Part shown: in pieces, positions 1-10,564 of the stretch | How the letters are laid out: each line of letters opens with the position of its first letter | Numbering within the stretch: the first letter of the stretch is position 1 | NCBI GenBank assembly: GCA_963922205.1 | Contig: CAWUHX010000291.1 | Span: forward strand, 62,001 to 126,000 | Reading direction: 5' to 3' | DNA from: Romanomermis culicivorax | Taxonomy: Eukaryota; Nematoda; Enoplea; Mermithida; Mermithidae | DNA: 64,000 bases | Translations under genes and position numbers: made by a program | Notes under the pieces: generated by a model | What the model saw: the letters and a program-made list of their open reading frames with translations, nothing else | Database searches by the model: none | Told to the model about the DNA's origin: nothing

Positions 1-390
1 GCCCGCTGTGGGGATCCATCACTCAACCTTCTGAATACAACGCAGACAGGCTATAACTGCACTAACCGAGCCACGTGGATAGTTGAGAAATTGTGGTGAT
101 TGTGCAGAGCAGGCCGCGTGATGAACAGCTTAATTTAGTACTACAACATGGACGTAGGAGAAATCCATGACTATCGCTATTAGCTGGGTGTAGCGGAACT
201 GCATGTACGCTAACCATGTTCATATGAGATGGGCTCTCGCATTCTATGGTACTAAGCCTGGTGGTTCGCCCATAAATGAAAATGTCCTGAATCAACTTCT
301 AATTGGTTCAGAGGTGTTTTGTCGGGTCCTTGGAAGATACTCTCTGCCAGAAGATCTAGAAGATTATCTGGAAATTTCAGTTTTTCTTAC

Positions 391-715
391 CGCACAATGA
401 TCGCCGTTCTATGCACAAATCGTTCACCCTTGTACGTTCCCATCAATTTTTCTTCAACCAGTGTGGGATTTTCGTCCACGTTTATTTTCAAAGATTGCGC
501 CGTCTGTTTTACAATCGGCGGACAAACTTGGAAACTGGTCAGATTGCGACATTTGAGCTCGTGCCGTTTCATCGGCCTGACGACTGCGATTTCACCAACC
601 TCAATAGAAAAACATGGGTTTTCCATGAAAGTCGTCGAATGGCGGTCAACGAAAGTCGCTGGCAAAAAATCAGTGCTTCTGTTACCGCATTTGGACAATA
701 ATCGTAGGCATACAC
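391..715 (-). CDS. possible internal exon of an unrecognised gene
   Basis: An open segment of about 107 codons on the minus strand lies between a good acceptor (TTTTTTCCAG, just above 715) and a good donor (GTAAGAAA, just below 391). Its codon content looks protein-like, with a charged, hydrophilic C-terminal half and several cysteines, and it is richer in CpG than its surroundings. I recognise no domain. No convincing partner exon was fixed: the open frame at 62-295 (minus) could lie downstream after an intron of roughly 100 bp ending in GATTCAG, but this is a guess. It could be a live gene whose other exons lie elsewhere, or a decayed remnant. Confidence 0.3.
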
Positions 716-796
716 CTGGAAAAAATTGAAAAATGCGAAAGAAAAGCTGAAAAGCGTGATCTAAAAAATGGTCCACCAAAAAGCTTTTTAGTATGC

Positions 797-979
797 TATA
801 CTCCATTCATTTTGAAATGATCGATGCAGCGGTCGGACTTTCGGCAAACGCAGCATTACTAGAGATCAGGAAATCAATTTCAATAATCTTGAAATAGTTG
901 AAAAGAGTGATCCTGCAGGAGTCTGAAAGGTTCAGCTGCGACCTCGTTGCATCGATCATTTCAAAATCAATAGAGTATA
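797..979. mobile_element. MITE-like element with about 40-bp inverted ends
   Basis: The left end (TATACTCCATTCATTTTG, then AAATGATCGATGCAGCGGTC) reappears inverted at the right end, where GTTGCATCGATCATTTCAAA precedes AATCAATAGAGTATA. Length is about 183 bp with no coding capacity, which fits a short non-autonomous DNA transposon. A single diverged end of the same family lies at 4481-4527. The superfamily cannot be assigned; no clear target duplication was seen. Confidence 0.6.
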
Positions 980-2226
980 ATATCCATGCTAATCAACGTC
1001 TCTAAGGTAAAGTTTCTGCAGTCTATTAATCTAAAATTTCGTATAGCTACACTTTACTCTGAGCTGTACTTACAGTAAACCATTCGATTTTGCTCTAATA
1101 TTTCTAAAACCATGCAAGCGTTTATGTCTCATTAGTCTCATACACATCTTATTCTAGAAAGTTTTACTGTTGGCTTTCTAGGCTGTATTTTTAAGATGAT
1201 TGATATCGGAGTGATTTTGACGATAGTTGTGAAACACTATACTTGTTTTTCCTGAAACACCTGAAAATATTAGTAGTGGAAAACAAGTATTATTTCATAT
1301 TTTTACGATTTCCTGCTAAATCCTATGTCACAAATGATTGGTTATTTGTAAACCTACTAAACCAACTCATTCCAATTTTTTAAATAAAATGTATTACTGT
1401 AAAAGCTTTAGGTAAACAACTGAGGGCGGTACTTATTTTTGACATTTTTCAATTTGCAGGCGTTTTATAAAAAATAGACTATAAAAGTTTTTATCTCCGT
1501 ATATGATATGACACTTCCAGCAGGCAAGCTGTCGTTTTTGGAACCTTCGGTAGATTTTAATGATTCTGAACCATTATTGTTTAATTCAAAACACATAATA
1601 GTTATTAATCGATTTGAGCTTTTTACTGTAGTTTCTTCACTTGAAATTTCATAATACATACGACTGCTCCAAGTGGAATAACGGCTTTTTTGATATCAGT
1701 CTATGAATAATTGGGTTATTGAGGATGCAAAGTTAAAAAAATGCGGAGAATTTCGAGAATGCCTTACTGGAGATAATGAAACTAGGACACAGACTTTCTA
1801 ATTTGATTCATCAAAAAACAGGATGCTGTACTCAGTTTTCAGCTTGCTGGAAAGTGACCTCACCGAGCAAGCGGTCCACTTAACTTCGAATGATTTCTCA
1901 AGGCGAGCAGAAAATTTTTTATTCTGAAGGCCAAGTGACGAAATATGGACAAAGGAGTAAATGGCGGTATTAATGACAATGCAAAGATAGACGTGGCTCT
2001 ATTTTTGACTGAATTCTATCCATTTTGCAGATTTACAGATCATTTCCAGATATCCAGATTTTCCAAAGATGAGTTTAAATAATGACAGTTGGCAGAAATT
2101 AAAACTATAATACTTGGTTTCCAGCTTTATTCTTTGGTAGCATAGCTTAAAACAATAAATCAAAATGTAAATCTTTTCTACAGTGTATACTTTTGTATGT
2201 CTCTTTCTACTTCTGTACTTCTTTAC
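980..2226. other. intergenic, no gene seen
   Basis: AT-rich DNA with short chance open frames only, none with splice signals or a protein-like composition. A fragment resembling the end of the TATAGTCTG MITE family (AATAGACTATAAAAG) is near 1473-1490. Further exons of the secreted gene to the right could lie here, since a donor at 2226 points into this stretch, but none could be identified. Confidence 0.4.
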
Positions 2227-2632
2227 CTGTTTCCAATTGAATATTGTTTTCACGATTGTTGTTATCTGTATCGCACATCCAGAACGCAAAAATGGCCACA
2301 AAATGACCGTACTCGTCGTCCGGGAACGGGTCGAGAACCAAAAATCCGTTAACGCGCGTTGTTGCCCCGGCGGCCAGAGGGCCATCAGGCAAATGCGCCC
2401 TCAAACTACGGTTATAGCTGTCGTCGACGTAGACGCGGGTCGACGTTTTTCGGCAACCATCGCCGTCGCGGCGTTTACTAGTCCGTCGGGCACCGCCGCT
2501 ACCGACGCCGATGCCGGCACATACAGTCATGGACGTAAGTTCGTCGAAAGCTCTTTCGGCCATTTCTTCGTAGAACTTTGAGCACGTTATCCTCATGAAT
2601 AGTGACAGTATGAAAACGACGGTGAATAACAT
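2227..2632 (-). CDS. first exon of a putative secreted protein
   Basis: The minus-strand frame starts at ATG 2632 with a typical signal peptide (MLFTVVFILSLFMRITCS), followed by about 115 residues including a basic, Arg/Lys-rich segment and the motif LDPFPDDEYGHF. An acceptor (ATATTTCAG) ends only 5 bases before the ATG, which is the arrangement expected for a spliced-leader acceptor in nematodes. The frame runs to a good donor (ACAG|GTAAAG) at 2226, so the gene continues leftward. GC and CpG content are far above the surroundings, a sign of real coding sequence. I do not recognise the family. The opposite strand is also open (2183-2581) but lacks a signal peptide and splice signals. Confidence 0.5.
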
Positions 2633-2640
2633 TTTTCCTG

Positions 2641-3139
2641 AAATATGTTATTACACCTGCAACAAACAGGCTGCTACGAAAAGAATTTGCAGTCCCTGAA
2701 CAAAATATTATATTGTGGTCTCTTACATACACACGACCTTGAAATTACGTCCCGGGCTCGAGGACCGTCTTTTTTCTCAGATTGACTGTAGCAGTTAGGA
2801 AAACAATTGAGAAAAGTTTGGCTCACGATGCATGGTCGTCACATGTATAAGAAGTTCTTTGGATATTTTTGCTTTCCTATTCTCATTTCAGAATCAATGG
2901 ACTATAGCTTCTCAGCTAGAAATTTCATTTCAAAAAATTTTTTCTAACTGAGGACTGCAACACAAGAGTGCGAAAGTTTTTCAAAGCTCATCAAATCATA
3001 TTCATGAGTACAAGATTTAATTGAGTGGTCTTAACTCGGAACTAAACCCTTCACATAGAAAAAATACAAAATATCGATTCAAACAGACTGTGCATTTCGA
3101 ACACGCATGATCCTGATGATATTCAGATCTGTTCTAATT
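2641..3139. other. intergenic, upstream of the secreted gene
   Basis: No coding signal. This would hold the promoter and trans-splicing outron of the minus-strand gene starting at 2632. AT-rich, without obvious repeats. Confidence 0.35.
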
Positions 3140-3945
3140 AAGCCTATTACCAAATGAGCGATTCCCATGTGAGCGCATTCTGAAATGAGCGATCGAGAAT
3201 GTAATAACATTTTTCATGTTTTCCTTTTTTATCTTATATTTTTCATTATATATTTTTTCTTTTGTTTTCTGTGTCGGATGTTTATTGTTTTTCCTATGCA
3301 AGTTTTTACGTTTGCATCTTTCGTCTCTGCTTTCTTTCATTTTCTTTTTTGTTGTCATCAAATTCTTTCCTTTTCGCCCGTGAAGCAATACATTACAAGT
3401 TCTCATTTTAAATAAATATAGTATCCCATATAATTCTTACACAATACGGCATACTTAAATTTTTCTTCATTGTACGTGTGAAATTATTTATAAAAAGTAA
3501 TAAACATAAGAATGCAAAAGACCAAGAGAAAGAAAACGAAACGAAAAAGACTGAGAATAAGTGAAACTAGGTGAAAAACACTAGAAAAATAAAGATAATA
3601 TGGAGAAAGGTGACAAGAAAGGAAAAGTATCATAGAGAAATCAGCAAGAAAGAAAAAATAATGTGAAACAAGAACGAGAAAAAGAAGCAGGGGAATATAA
3701 AATGAAAAAGAAATGAAATTTAAAAAGTAAAGTGAAAAGTAAGGAAGAATGAAAAAAATCAGAAGGAAAATAAATGAACAAAAAAATAAATAAATACGAA
3801 ATCGAGTATCACAATTTTCGCGCAGGGTAAACAGGGTGCCTGTAATTCTGTACCGTTGAAATCGTTCATTCGAAATTGTCCAATCTGGAATTTTTTCATT
3901 TGAGAACGCGCTCACTTGGGAATTACTCACATGAGAATAAGCACT
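3140..3945. repeat. fold-back element with pyrimidine/purine-rich arms
   Basis: The sequence around 3150-3200 (ATTCCCATGTGAGCGCATTC) returns inverted at about 3890-3940 (GAACGCGCTCACTTGGGAAT). Between them the left part (3210-3370) is strongly T-rich and the right part (3490-3790) strongly A/G-rich, so the two halves are broadly complementary and could fold back. The open frames at 3185-3415 and 3484-3966 are products of this skewed composition and show no protein-like pattern. A non-autonomous fold-back transposon is the likely origin. Confidence 0.5.
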
Positions 3946-4114
3946 CTGTTTACTGTAATGTAGCATTTTTACGCCGATTGTTTTTTCGGAGCACCCTTTG
4001 AGAAGCTACAACACACCCTATGCGGTGTTCACAATGAACCACTGATTTTTTGTCAATTTTGAAAATAAACAGTGTTCGGATATCGTCATGCTAATATTAT
4101 TACGTTAAGCCAGT

Positions 4115-4430
4115 TTTTTAGTTTTTCGAAAATAAAAAAATTTGAAATTAGAAAATTTTAAATTCAAAATTTCAAATTAGAAAATTTTAAATTCAAACTT
4201 TAAAATTTAAAAATTTGAAAATTAAAGTTTGAAATTTGAAATTTTGAATTTGAAATTTGAAATTTTGAATTTGAAATTTAAAATTTGAAATTTAAAATTT
4301 AAAAAATTGAAAATTTAAAAAATTGAAAATTTGAAATTTAAAATTTGAAAATTTAAAAATTTAAACATTTAAAATTTAAAAATTTGAAATTTAAAAATTT
4401 GAAATTAGAAAATTGGAAATCTGAAATCCA
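4115..4430. repeat. AT-rich low-complexity tract (AAATTT/GAAATT motif)
   Basis: About 315 bp made almost only of alternations such as TTTGAAATTTGAAATTTTG and AAAATTTAAA. It has no fixed period and no coding capacity. It looks like a slippage-expanded simple repeat. Confidence 0.8.
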
Positions 4431-4480
4431 AGATTATTGAAATTGATTGCATGCCCACTAGTAAGGCTGCGTCTGTTGAA

Positions 4481-4527
4481 CTTCCGACCGCTGCATCGAT
4501 CATTTCAAACTGAATGGGGTACAGTAC
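4481..4527. repeat. solo end of the 797-979 MITE family
   Basis: CCGACCGCTGCATCGATCAT and the bases after it match the inverse of the left end of the element at 797-979 over about 45 bp with a few differences. Only one end is present, so this is a fragment or the remains of a longer relative. Confidence 0.55.
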
Positions 4528-7500
4528 ATTATATTGAATAAAAGAATTTCAAGATACGTCACTTCTGTACACAAAATCATATAGTATACGTTACTGAGTC
4601 AGAGCAAGAACGAATTTTCTGAGTACGCCTTTCATGTATACAACTGAAACTCTAAAACTCGGTCATATAGAATTCAATGAAGCCTAAACTGAGTATAAAT
4701 TGTTAGACTGATGTTTTATTTCTGAAAAAGTCGTCTCAGAACAGAACTTTCTATGTGTGTGGAACTGTGTGAAGTTTGTTGGGCATGAGTGAAAAGAAAT
4801 GCTGAAAAAATTCTCTGTGAAATCACTTATTTGAAAACCCAAGTGCGAAATTTGAGCATTTCTCAACTTAGTGTAATTCGTCATTTTCCCAGCCCACAAT
4901 ATAAAAACACAGAAATCTAAGGTGTAAGAATTAATATTCAGTAGTCACTGTACCGTGAAAATTTGATGCGGTATAATACATTAATTAGGCCGACACGAAA
5001 TTCGAAATTGACACGAAACTCGAAATCTAGTTACCACTATGCTGAGCTAAGATATGCAACGCTTCTTGACCTACTGACTAAAGAATAAATTGTAACGTAC
5101 TTGATCATAATGTCCCATGGACCCACTTCAATGGTGACTATTGCTCCAAGTTTAATTCTCGATAAGTACAGTAATACGACTATTCAGAGTGATAAGACCA
5201 TTTACATCTGCGGCGAAGAAATTCAAAGAAGTTTCAATTGAACTTTAACCACCCGTGACTCCCGAAAAAAAATTCACAATTTTAAATTATTTTCTTCGGA
5301 TAGATTTTAATGAGATCTATCGATTGATTTCTAATACGTCGGAATTCGGAGAAAAAAAATCAACTCGCCTTGAGAAGTCTTTGTTTGGGTGAAAACACTT
5401 CTCCTGATCTCTCTTGGAAGTAAAATTTCAGGAATTATCCTCATAATCCGGAAAGAAATAAGGTCACTTGGAAATCTTTGGTAGTCAAGTCGACTGGCAC
5501 CTCCGTTGCCATCAAAGGCGTATAAAATGACCGTAAAAAACGCTGCGTTTTGTCTTAGCCATACTGCCACAAAACGGAAAATTGACGAATTTTCCGGGGT
5601 TGTGTAAGTATAGTACAATGCTGAAAGTTTTTTCTGAGTGTTATCTATAAAGGGCAACCCTTTTGATGTCATGCCGCCCCGACCACACGCACAAAAAACC
5701 GTAAAATAAAGTTTTAAAGGCGCAAATCTTTAATTAACCTCATAAAAAGCAGCACAGGGGAGTCGCCGCCACATAAGAAAGAGAAAAATCATTTTATTAG
5801 AGCGCCATTCGCTTTCTAGATTTTTCATTATTTTCAATATTTTTATATTATCATTTGTAGTTGCTATCGGCGTTTATAGGACACTATTATCAAATGGCGA
5901 AATCTAATGCAAATACTATGAAAATTAATCCGTTTTGACAATGAAGTGCTATTCTTGGGTGGCAATTCTGAAATGAATTTGATTTTTAAATGCGGAAACT
6001 GGACAATGTTGGTATAAAAAAATAATCGTTTTCTTTGAATTTAGGGAAAATGGTATTTATAAGATGCGAAAACAAGGAATCTTCCGATTAGTTGAGCGTG
6101 TGATCAGCAGTTCAAAATAGATAAAAACACATGACAGCATATATTGCAAATTTGGAAATCCATGGAATTATAGTCCTGTTTATATTGGCTGTTATAAAAT
6201 GAAACTGGTTGTAATGTACACCTTTCTGAACGAAGAGAAAGCAAGTTGACACTATTGCTATCATTGAAACTAAGCGTCAAGGACGGGTTGATAGATATGT
6301 ACAATGACCGCATGCTTTTATAATTCTGTTTGACAGGATCCGAAGTAGATAGTAGTCGAATGAGGCAATTTCAGGGGAGCAAGGCAGCTCATGGATCTTT
6401 TCTTGAATTTCAGTAGTAATATGTGATCGCGAAGATATTCATGCACTTATAGTACTCCTCTAAGATTCATCATTGCTGGATACTTCTTTGTTTTGAATAA
6501 TGACAAACATGAAATAACCTTTTGTGAGTGTAATTTCAACCCTGGCAACGAGTCTGATCATCAGCTTTAGCTGATTCATTTTTTATAAAATGATGTTGGT
6601 GACAGAATCAGCTTATCATCGCATCTAACAATGAGATTGAGGGAAGATTCAATTTTGAAAACTCTGCTATTGGCAACAAATTGCTACTTTGCTTGTCAGC
6701 CATCCTAAGAGGCATCGATGTAAAAAGCTTAGAAACTTTCTTCATGCATTTTAATTGATTCCAAGTTATTCGCATGCCAGATGCTAGGTTGTCACCTATT
6801 TCACAGGTAACAGCTTTTGAATTCATATGAGTTGTCGATTAACACTAGTTGCGTCTGTTCATCCGCTTTTTGATTCATGTTCGCTATTTTAACTCCTGCT
6901 TCCGGATCTCCCAAACCGAAGTTGCAGGGTACTTTCAGCTACAGCAGGTAACGCACAAGCTTTCTGAGTATTTCAGGCTGCTTTATCTATATATTTCGAC
7001 TGAAAATAAATTTTGTATAAAATGCAAAGTCATATGTATTTCGGCATGCTACATAAAGATCTACTTGCAAAAAAGTGTGCAATAAGAGCGAGTGATAAAC
7101 CTAAATCATCGTTAAGAAAAACTGCGTTTGTCCTGTGAACCTATTATTATTATTGGCATTTCATACAGGTTTTTAGATTTTTACACAAGGCTGTATGAAA
7201 AGCTCTTCGCAAAATCGCCATGCACTTTTTTGCCAACTCCTATCTGCCAAACCACATGCTGCAGCGAGATCCAAAAAAGTAATTTCAATTCGATACTAAA
7301 TTTTCACTCAGTGGAGAACTTCATACTGTAGCAAAACCGTCGATCTTCATGAGAATGGAAAGGGTCAAAACCATGGAAACTAAATTTTTCATTTTTTTCT
7401 CATGTTTTGCTTCATTATTTTTTATCGTTTCATCTCAATGATGAAAATCTTGTGGGGGTTCAATATTCCCGATATTGGCCAACAGTCTTCTCGGGGTCAG

Positions 7501-8574
7501 TCAGGATCTGGGTATTCAAAACGCTATCGAACAATTGGCATGTGCTCGTATGCTCATGGTTGGCACAAAGATACTCCTTAAAGTCACAAAGATGTTGTTC
7601 TAAAATACTGCCTAGCGCTCACTTCACAGAGCCACATAGTCAAAGACTGCTTAAACTGAATTTCTAAAATTCACAAATGGATGAACATGAAAACAGAAGA
7701 AAACACTGTATCATGTGAATAATACGATTTGACACTGAACTCATGATCCAGGCCTTTCACTCGAAGAATTTCTACAATGCTGCTGTGAACTTTAACCATA
7801 AAATTGAGTGATGTCAGTCGGATAGAAAGTTCCACGATAGGAATGTCTCTAAAGCGCGATACATGTTTTTCTAATACTGGTCAAACTTATGATCAAACGT
7901 GATCACCATGAAAATAAGGAAAAGTGCAACCTTATCTTCCACATTATTGACTATTTAAATTTACCTTTTACATGTAAATAGATTTTTTGTCAAAAATCTT
8001 TGTAGGAATACTGATCGAGCATTAATGTTTTCTGTGAATAATATTCCTAATAAATATATATTTTCCGATCAAGCGATCATACGGGTACGCAATAGCAGAA
8101 TACACGTTTTTAAAAATTCAAACCAGAAGAGTTCAAGACTCAATTATCGCAGCTTTTGAATTTGCTCAGCAGGTCGCCTGAATCATTTTGCATAATCAAA
8201 ACAAAGAAAGCCTGATGAAGGTCCAAAAAGATAATCTTCTTGGTGGTAAACCTGAACATAGAAAAGTAAAATTTTTTTCGAATTGAAGAATCTGGACTCG
8301 GAAGATCAGATAAAAACTTTTCCTTGGAGTTAAGAGAAGTGTCCGATTGAGACTCGTTTGCAAGAAAATATGCATAGTAGTTGAACTTTTCCCAGAATAT
8401 CACTGAATCCAAAATTGCTTCGAAAATCCTAATCTGAATCTAGAATCCAATGGTAAAGTTATCGGGGTTCCTGACTTCAGTATGAAACGGTTGGTCGATG
8501 GACGTGAGATGATTATGAGTTTGATCTAAATGTCAATCAAATCAGGATTCTAATCATTAGATTCTATAGTCTGT
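4528..8574. other. long intergenic stretch, no supported gene
   Basis: About 4 kb of AT-rich DNA. The largest open frame (5331-5672, minus, 113 codons) has no recognisable domain and no flanking splice pattern that persuaded me. Others (8140-8412 minus, 7407-7667 plus) are shorter and also unconvincing. Diverged small exons could be hidden here. Confidence 0.35.
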
Positions 8575-8620
8575 TTTTTTCAAATGCTTGTAACGCGAAA
8601 ATGCTGAAAGTAAGTACGCA
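8575..8620. repeat. fragment of TATAGTCTG MITE family
   Basis: TATAGTCTGTTTTTTTCAAA and the following bases resemble the end of the roughly 245-bp MITEs at 17241, 19745, 20749 and 32226. Only one end is recognisable. It lies about 70 bp before the LTR retrotransposon. Confidence 0.45.
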
Positions 8621-8684
8621 TGCAGAATTTCGTGCCGAGATAATATCCTTGTTAACTGTATGTTAGGAATCGATTAACTGGCGG

Positions 8685-8688
8685 CTGT
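8685..8688. repeat. target-site duplication CTGT, left copy
   Basis: CTGT directly precedes the TG of the left LTR, and the same four bases directly follow the CA of the right LTR (16495-16498). A 4-bp duplication is within the range for LTR elements and fixes the insertion boundaries. Confidence 0.75.
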
Positions 8689-9321
8689 TGTAAGGGTTGT
8701 CAATTTTTGGGTCAATGGTAAATACAGGTTACTGTAGCTGAACAACCTGCAGATCGGACTAATTACTAAAAACGTTCTTGAGTTATTCTATTTTCTTCAG
8801 AAACGCCAATGGAAACGCCAAAGGATGGACGGCGATGGCAACGCTTAGGAAAAACGCCAAGGTAATTTTAAAAGAAAAACTTAGTCTCGCAACGAAATTA
8901 TGTTTCTTTCCAGCTTCCAATAGCCGCAAATCCGGACGAAACGAACGACGTTTTACAGGGCGACCCTACGACGTTGTGGACGAGCAGAAAAGCAAGCAGG
9001 TAAGCTAAATTTATTAGCGAAGTAGTGAAGTGAAGTGAAGTGATTTTTACATACAAAACAGACATATATATATATAAATAAAAAGATATAAAAACTAGGA
9101 TATGATGTCATAGTTTCACATAATGTTAGATCCTAATCTTGGTAGGCGCAGTCGTATGTTTTTAAATAAGTTCCATGATGTAAGGCAAAGAATCTTGATA
9201 TAATGTCTACAGTAGGATTGGATAACGTTTTGCCTGACATGTGCGTGACTGTGAGGGCATCGCCGTTTACTGTAGGTTGCTCAACTGCTATTATTATCGA
9301 TTGGTTTGTAGCGCTCCCACA
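8689..9321 (-). repeat. 3' LTR of the retrotransposon
   Basis: This 633-bp copy runs from TGTAAGGG to CTCCCACA and matches 15859-16494 with about nine differences, including a short indel near 9227. On the plus strand it contains ACTTCAC-like and TATATATATA stretches and two exon-like blocks with good splice signals (see findings). Next to its internal edge there is only a weak purine tract (GGAAGA on the coding strand), so a strong polypurine primer is not obvious. Confidence 0.92.
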
Positions 9322-9931
9322 TCTTCCGGCGCTGGTGAAAGGCTGCCCCCAGCCTACGTTTTTGCAAGATTGGGACAGTGAATCGACGGCGAAATCGATG
9401 GCAGAATTTTTGGGTAAGTGTTTTTACGGCGGTAAAAAAATTTCTTCTCACTTTTTTTCCAATCCTCAAATTTTCTCGTTATAATTTTCTTCTCTTCTTT
9501 TTTTTGCCTTCCATTTTCTCCAACTTTGTGTTCTGGTTTTTCTTTATGATTTTTCCTGTTCTGTTCTATGATGTTCCCATTTGGCATAAATTTAAATTTT
9601 ACGAGTTTATAAGTAACTAAAAGATTAAGACAGTGTTTTCGGTTGTTTTTCTTTTTTTTCATGTATACAACGCAAATAATGGACAAAAATCGACGAAAGT
9701 TCAATTCAAAAATCGACGGATACGATGATAATACGAAATTGGCGACGAAAATATGGAACGAAACGACGATGGCAGATTAATCGATGATAAAGATTTTGGG
9801 ACGGCGATTTAGGGACGGGTTTGACTCTCGTAATACTCGGTAAGTATATTGCAAAATTTGGCCACTAGGGCATCAATTTGTTCAGGTAATAACCGGGGAT
9901 CGCGTCGCAATTGGCTTCGTAAGTGGACGCT
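9322..9931 (-). other. 3' non-coding region of the retrotransposon
   Basis: About 600 bp between the last coding frame and the 3' LTR. On the coding strand it is A-rich with no long open frame of protein-like content. On the plus strand it has excellent donor sites at 9413 (TGG|GTAAGTG) and 9840 (TCG|GTAAGTAT) and acceptors near 9350 and 9886. Confidence 0.5.
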
Positions 9932-10564
9932 TCAATGTTCGGCAAGTTCTTTGGGGGCGGGCGTCATTTCGGTATAGTAAGGCCGCATGTAGCAGACAAT
10001 GAAAGCGGCCAAATTATCGTCTAAGTGGCGATAAGCCTCTGGTTCTGCTTGGGCCCAGAGATGGATTGCGTCCCGATTGGCAATTGGCGTGACGAAACAG
10101 CGCTGAAAGTAATTGAACGCCGAAAAATTACAATCGGGCGGTGGCGGCTTCGGTTTAAAAATATTCGGCGTTTCGGTCGTTGTTTGGACGAATTTTCGGT
10201 TTTCTTCGACCGCACGAATGTCTCTGGCTTGGGTCGGGCTCAGAGCGGCCCCTACTTTCGGCTTTTTCGGCTGGGGTTTTGAAGATTTTGCCGACGTTTT
10301 TTCCTCCCAATTTCTTTTAGTCGAGTCGCTCGAGGACGTCGGTACTTGTCTTTCCTGTAAAAGATTAGGTGGAATTTTTATACCACTTTGTTTATCTTTC
10401 TTATTCATCAAACTAAAGGTGCATTTTATAACTTCTTTCAGGACTATTTTCATGGTATAGAGAACTTTTTCTTTTCGCTCTTCTGATTCTAGAGAAACAA
10501 ATAGATCATCTCCTGAAATTTCTGTTTCTTCTTCAGATTTTTCTCTTTCTTCTTCGTCTTCAAT
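9932..10564 (-). CDS. C-terminal extension of the exonuclease frame, after a TAG
   Basis: This frame is exactly in phase with the exonuclease and is separated from it by one TAG codon (10565-10567). Starting at the codon after the stop it first encodes a very acidic Glu-rich stretch of about 30 residues, then a Ser/Lys/Pro-rich part with KPQPKKPKV, which resembles a nuclear localisation signal, then a Pro-rich linker (FKPKPPPPD) and a more globular C-terminal part with several aromatic residues (MRPYYTEM). It may be reached by stop-codon readthrough, or the TAG may be a mutation. Initiation at the internal ATG at 10453 is also possible. The globular part is not recognised. Confidence 0.55.
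   Translation of the reverse strand: MEDEEEREKSEEETEISGDDLFVSLESEERKEKVLYTMKIVLKEVIKCTFSLMNKKDKQSGIKIPPNLLQERQVPTSSSDSTKRNWEEKTSAKSSKPQPKKPKVGAALSPTQARDIRAVEENRKFVQTTTETPNIFKPKPPPPDCNFSAFNYFQRCFVTPIANRDAIHLWAQAEPEAYRHLDDNLAAFIVCYMRPYYTEMTPAPKELAEH

Noticed and set aside
2183-2581. Plus-strand open frame of 132 codons
   Set aside because: It lies antisense to the signal-peptide exon and has no splice signals; probably a shadow created by the GC-rich coding strand.
3185-3966. Two membrane-like open frames (plus 3185-3415, minus 3484-3966)
   Set aside because: The apparent hydrophobicity comes from T-rich strands of a fold-back element. No start context or family pattern.
5331-5672. Minus-strand frame of 113 codons
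   Set aside because: No domain, no splice or promoter support, and composition like the surrounding intergenic DNA. Could be an exon but the evidence is too thin.
8778-9008. Plus-strand single-exon open frame in the left LTR (twin at 15948-16178)
   Set aside because: As one unspliced frame it crosses two good introns and has no domain. The spliced alternative is reported as a finding, but neither is listed as a gene without RNA evidence.
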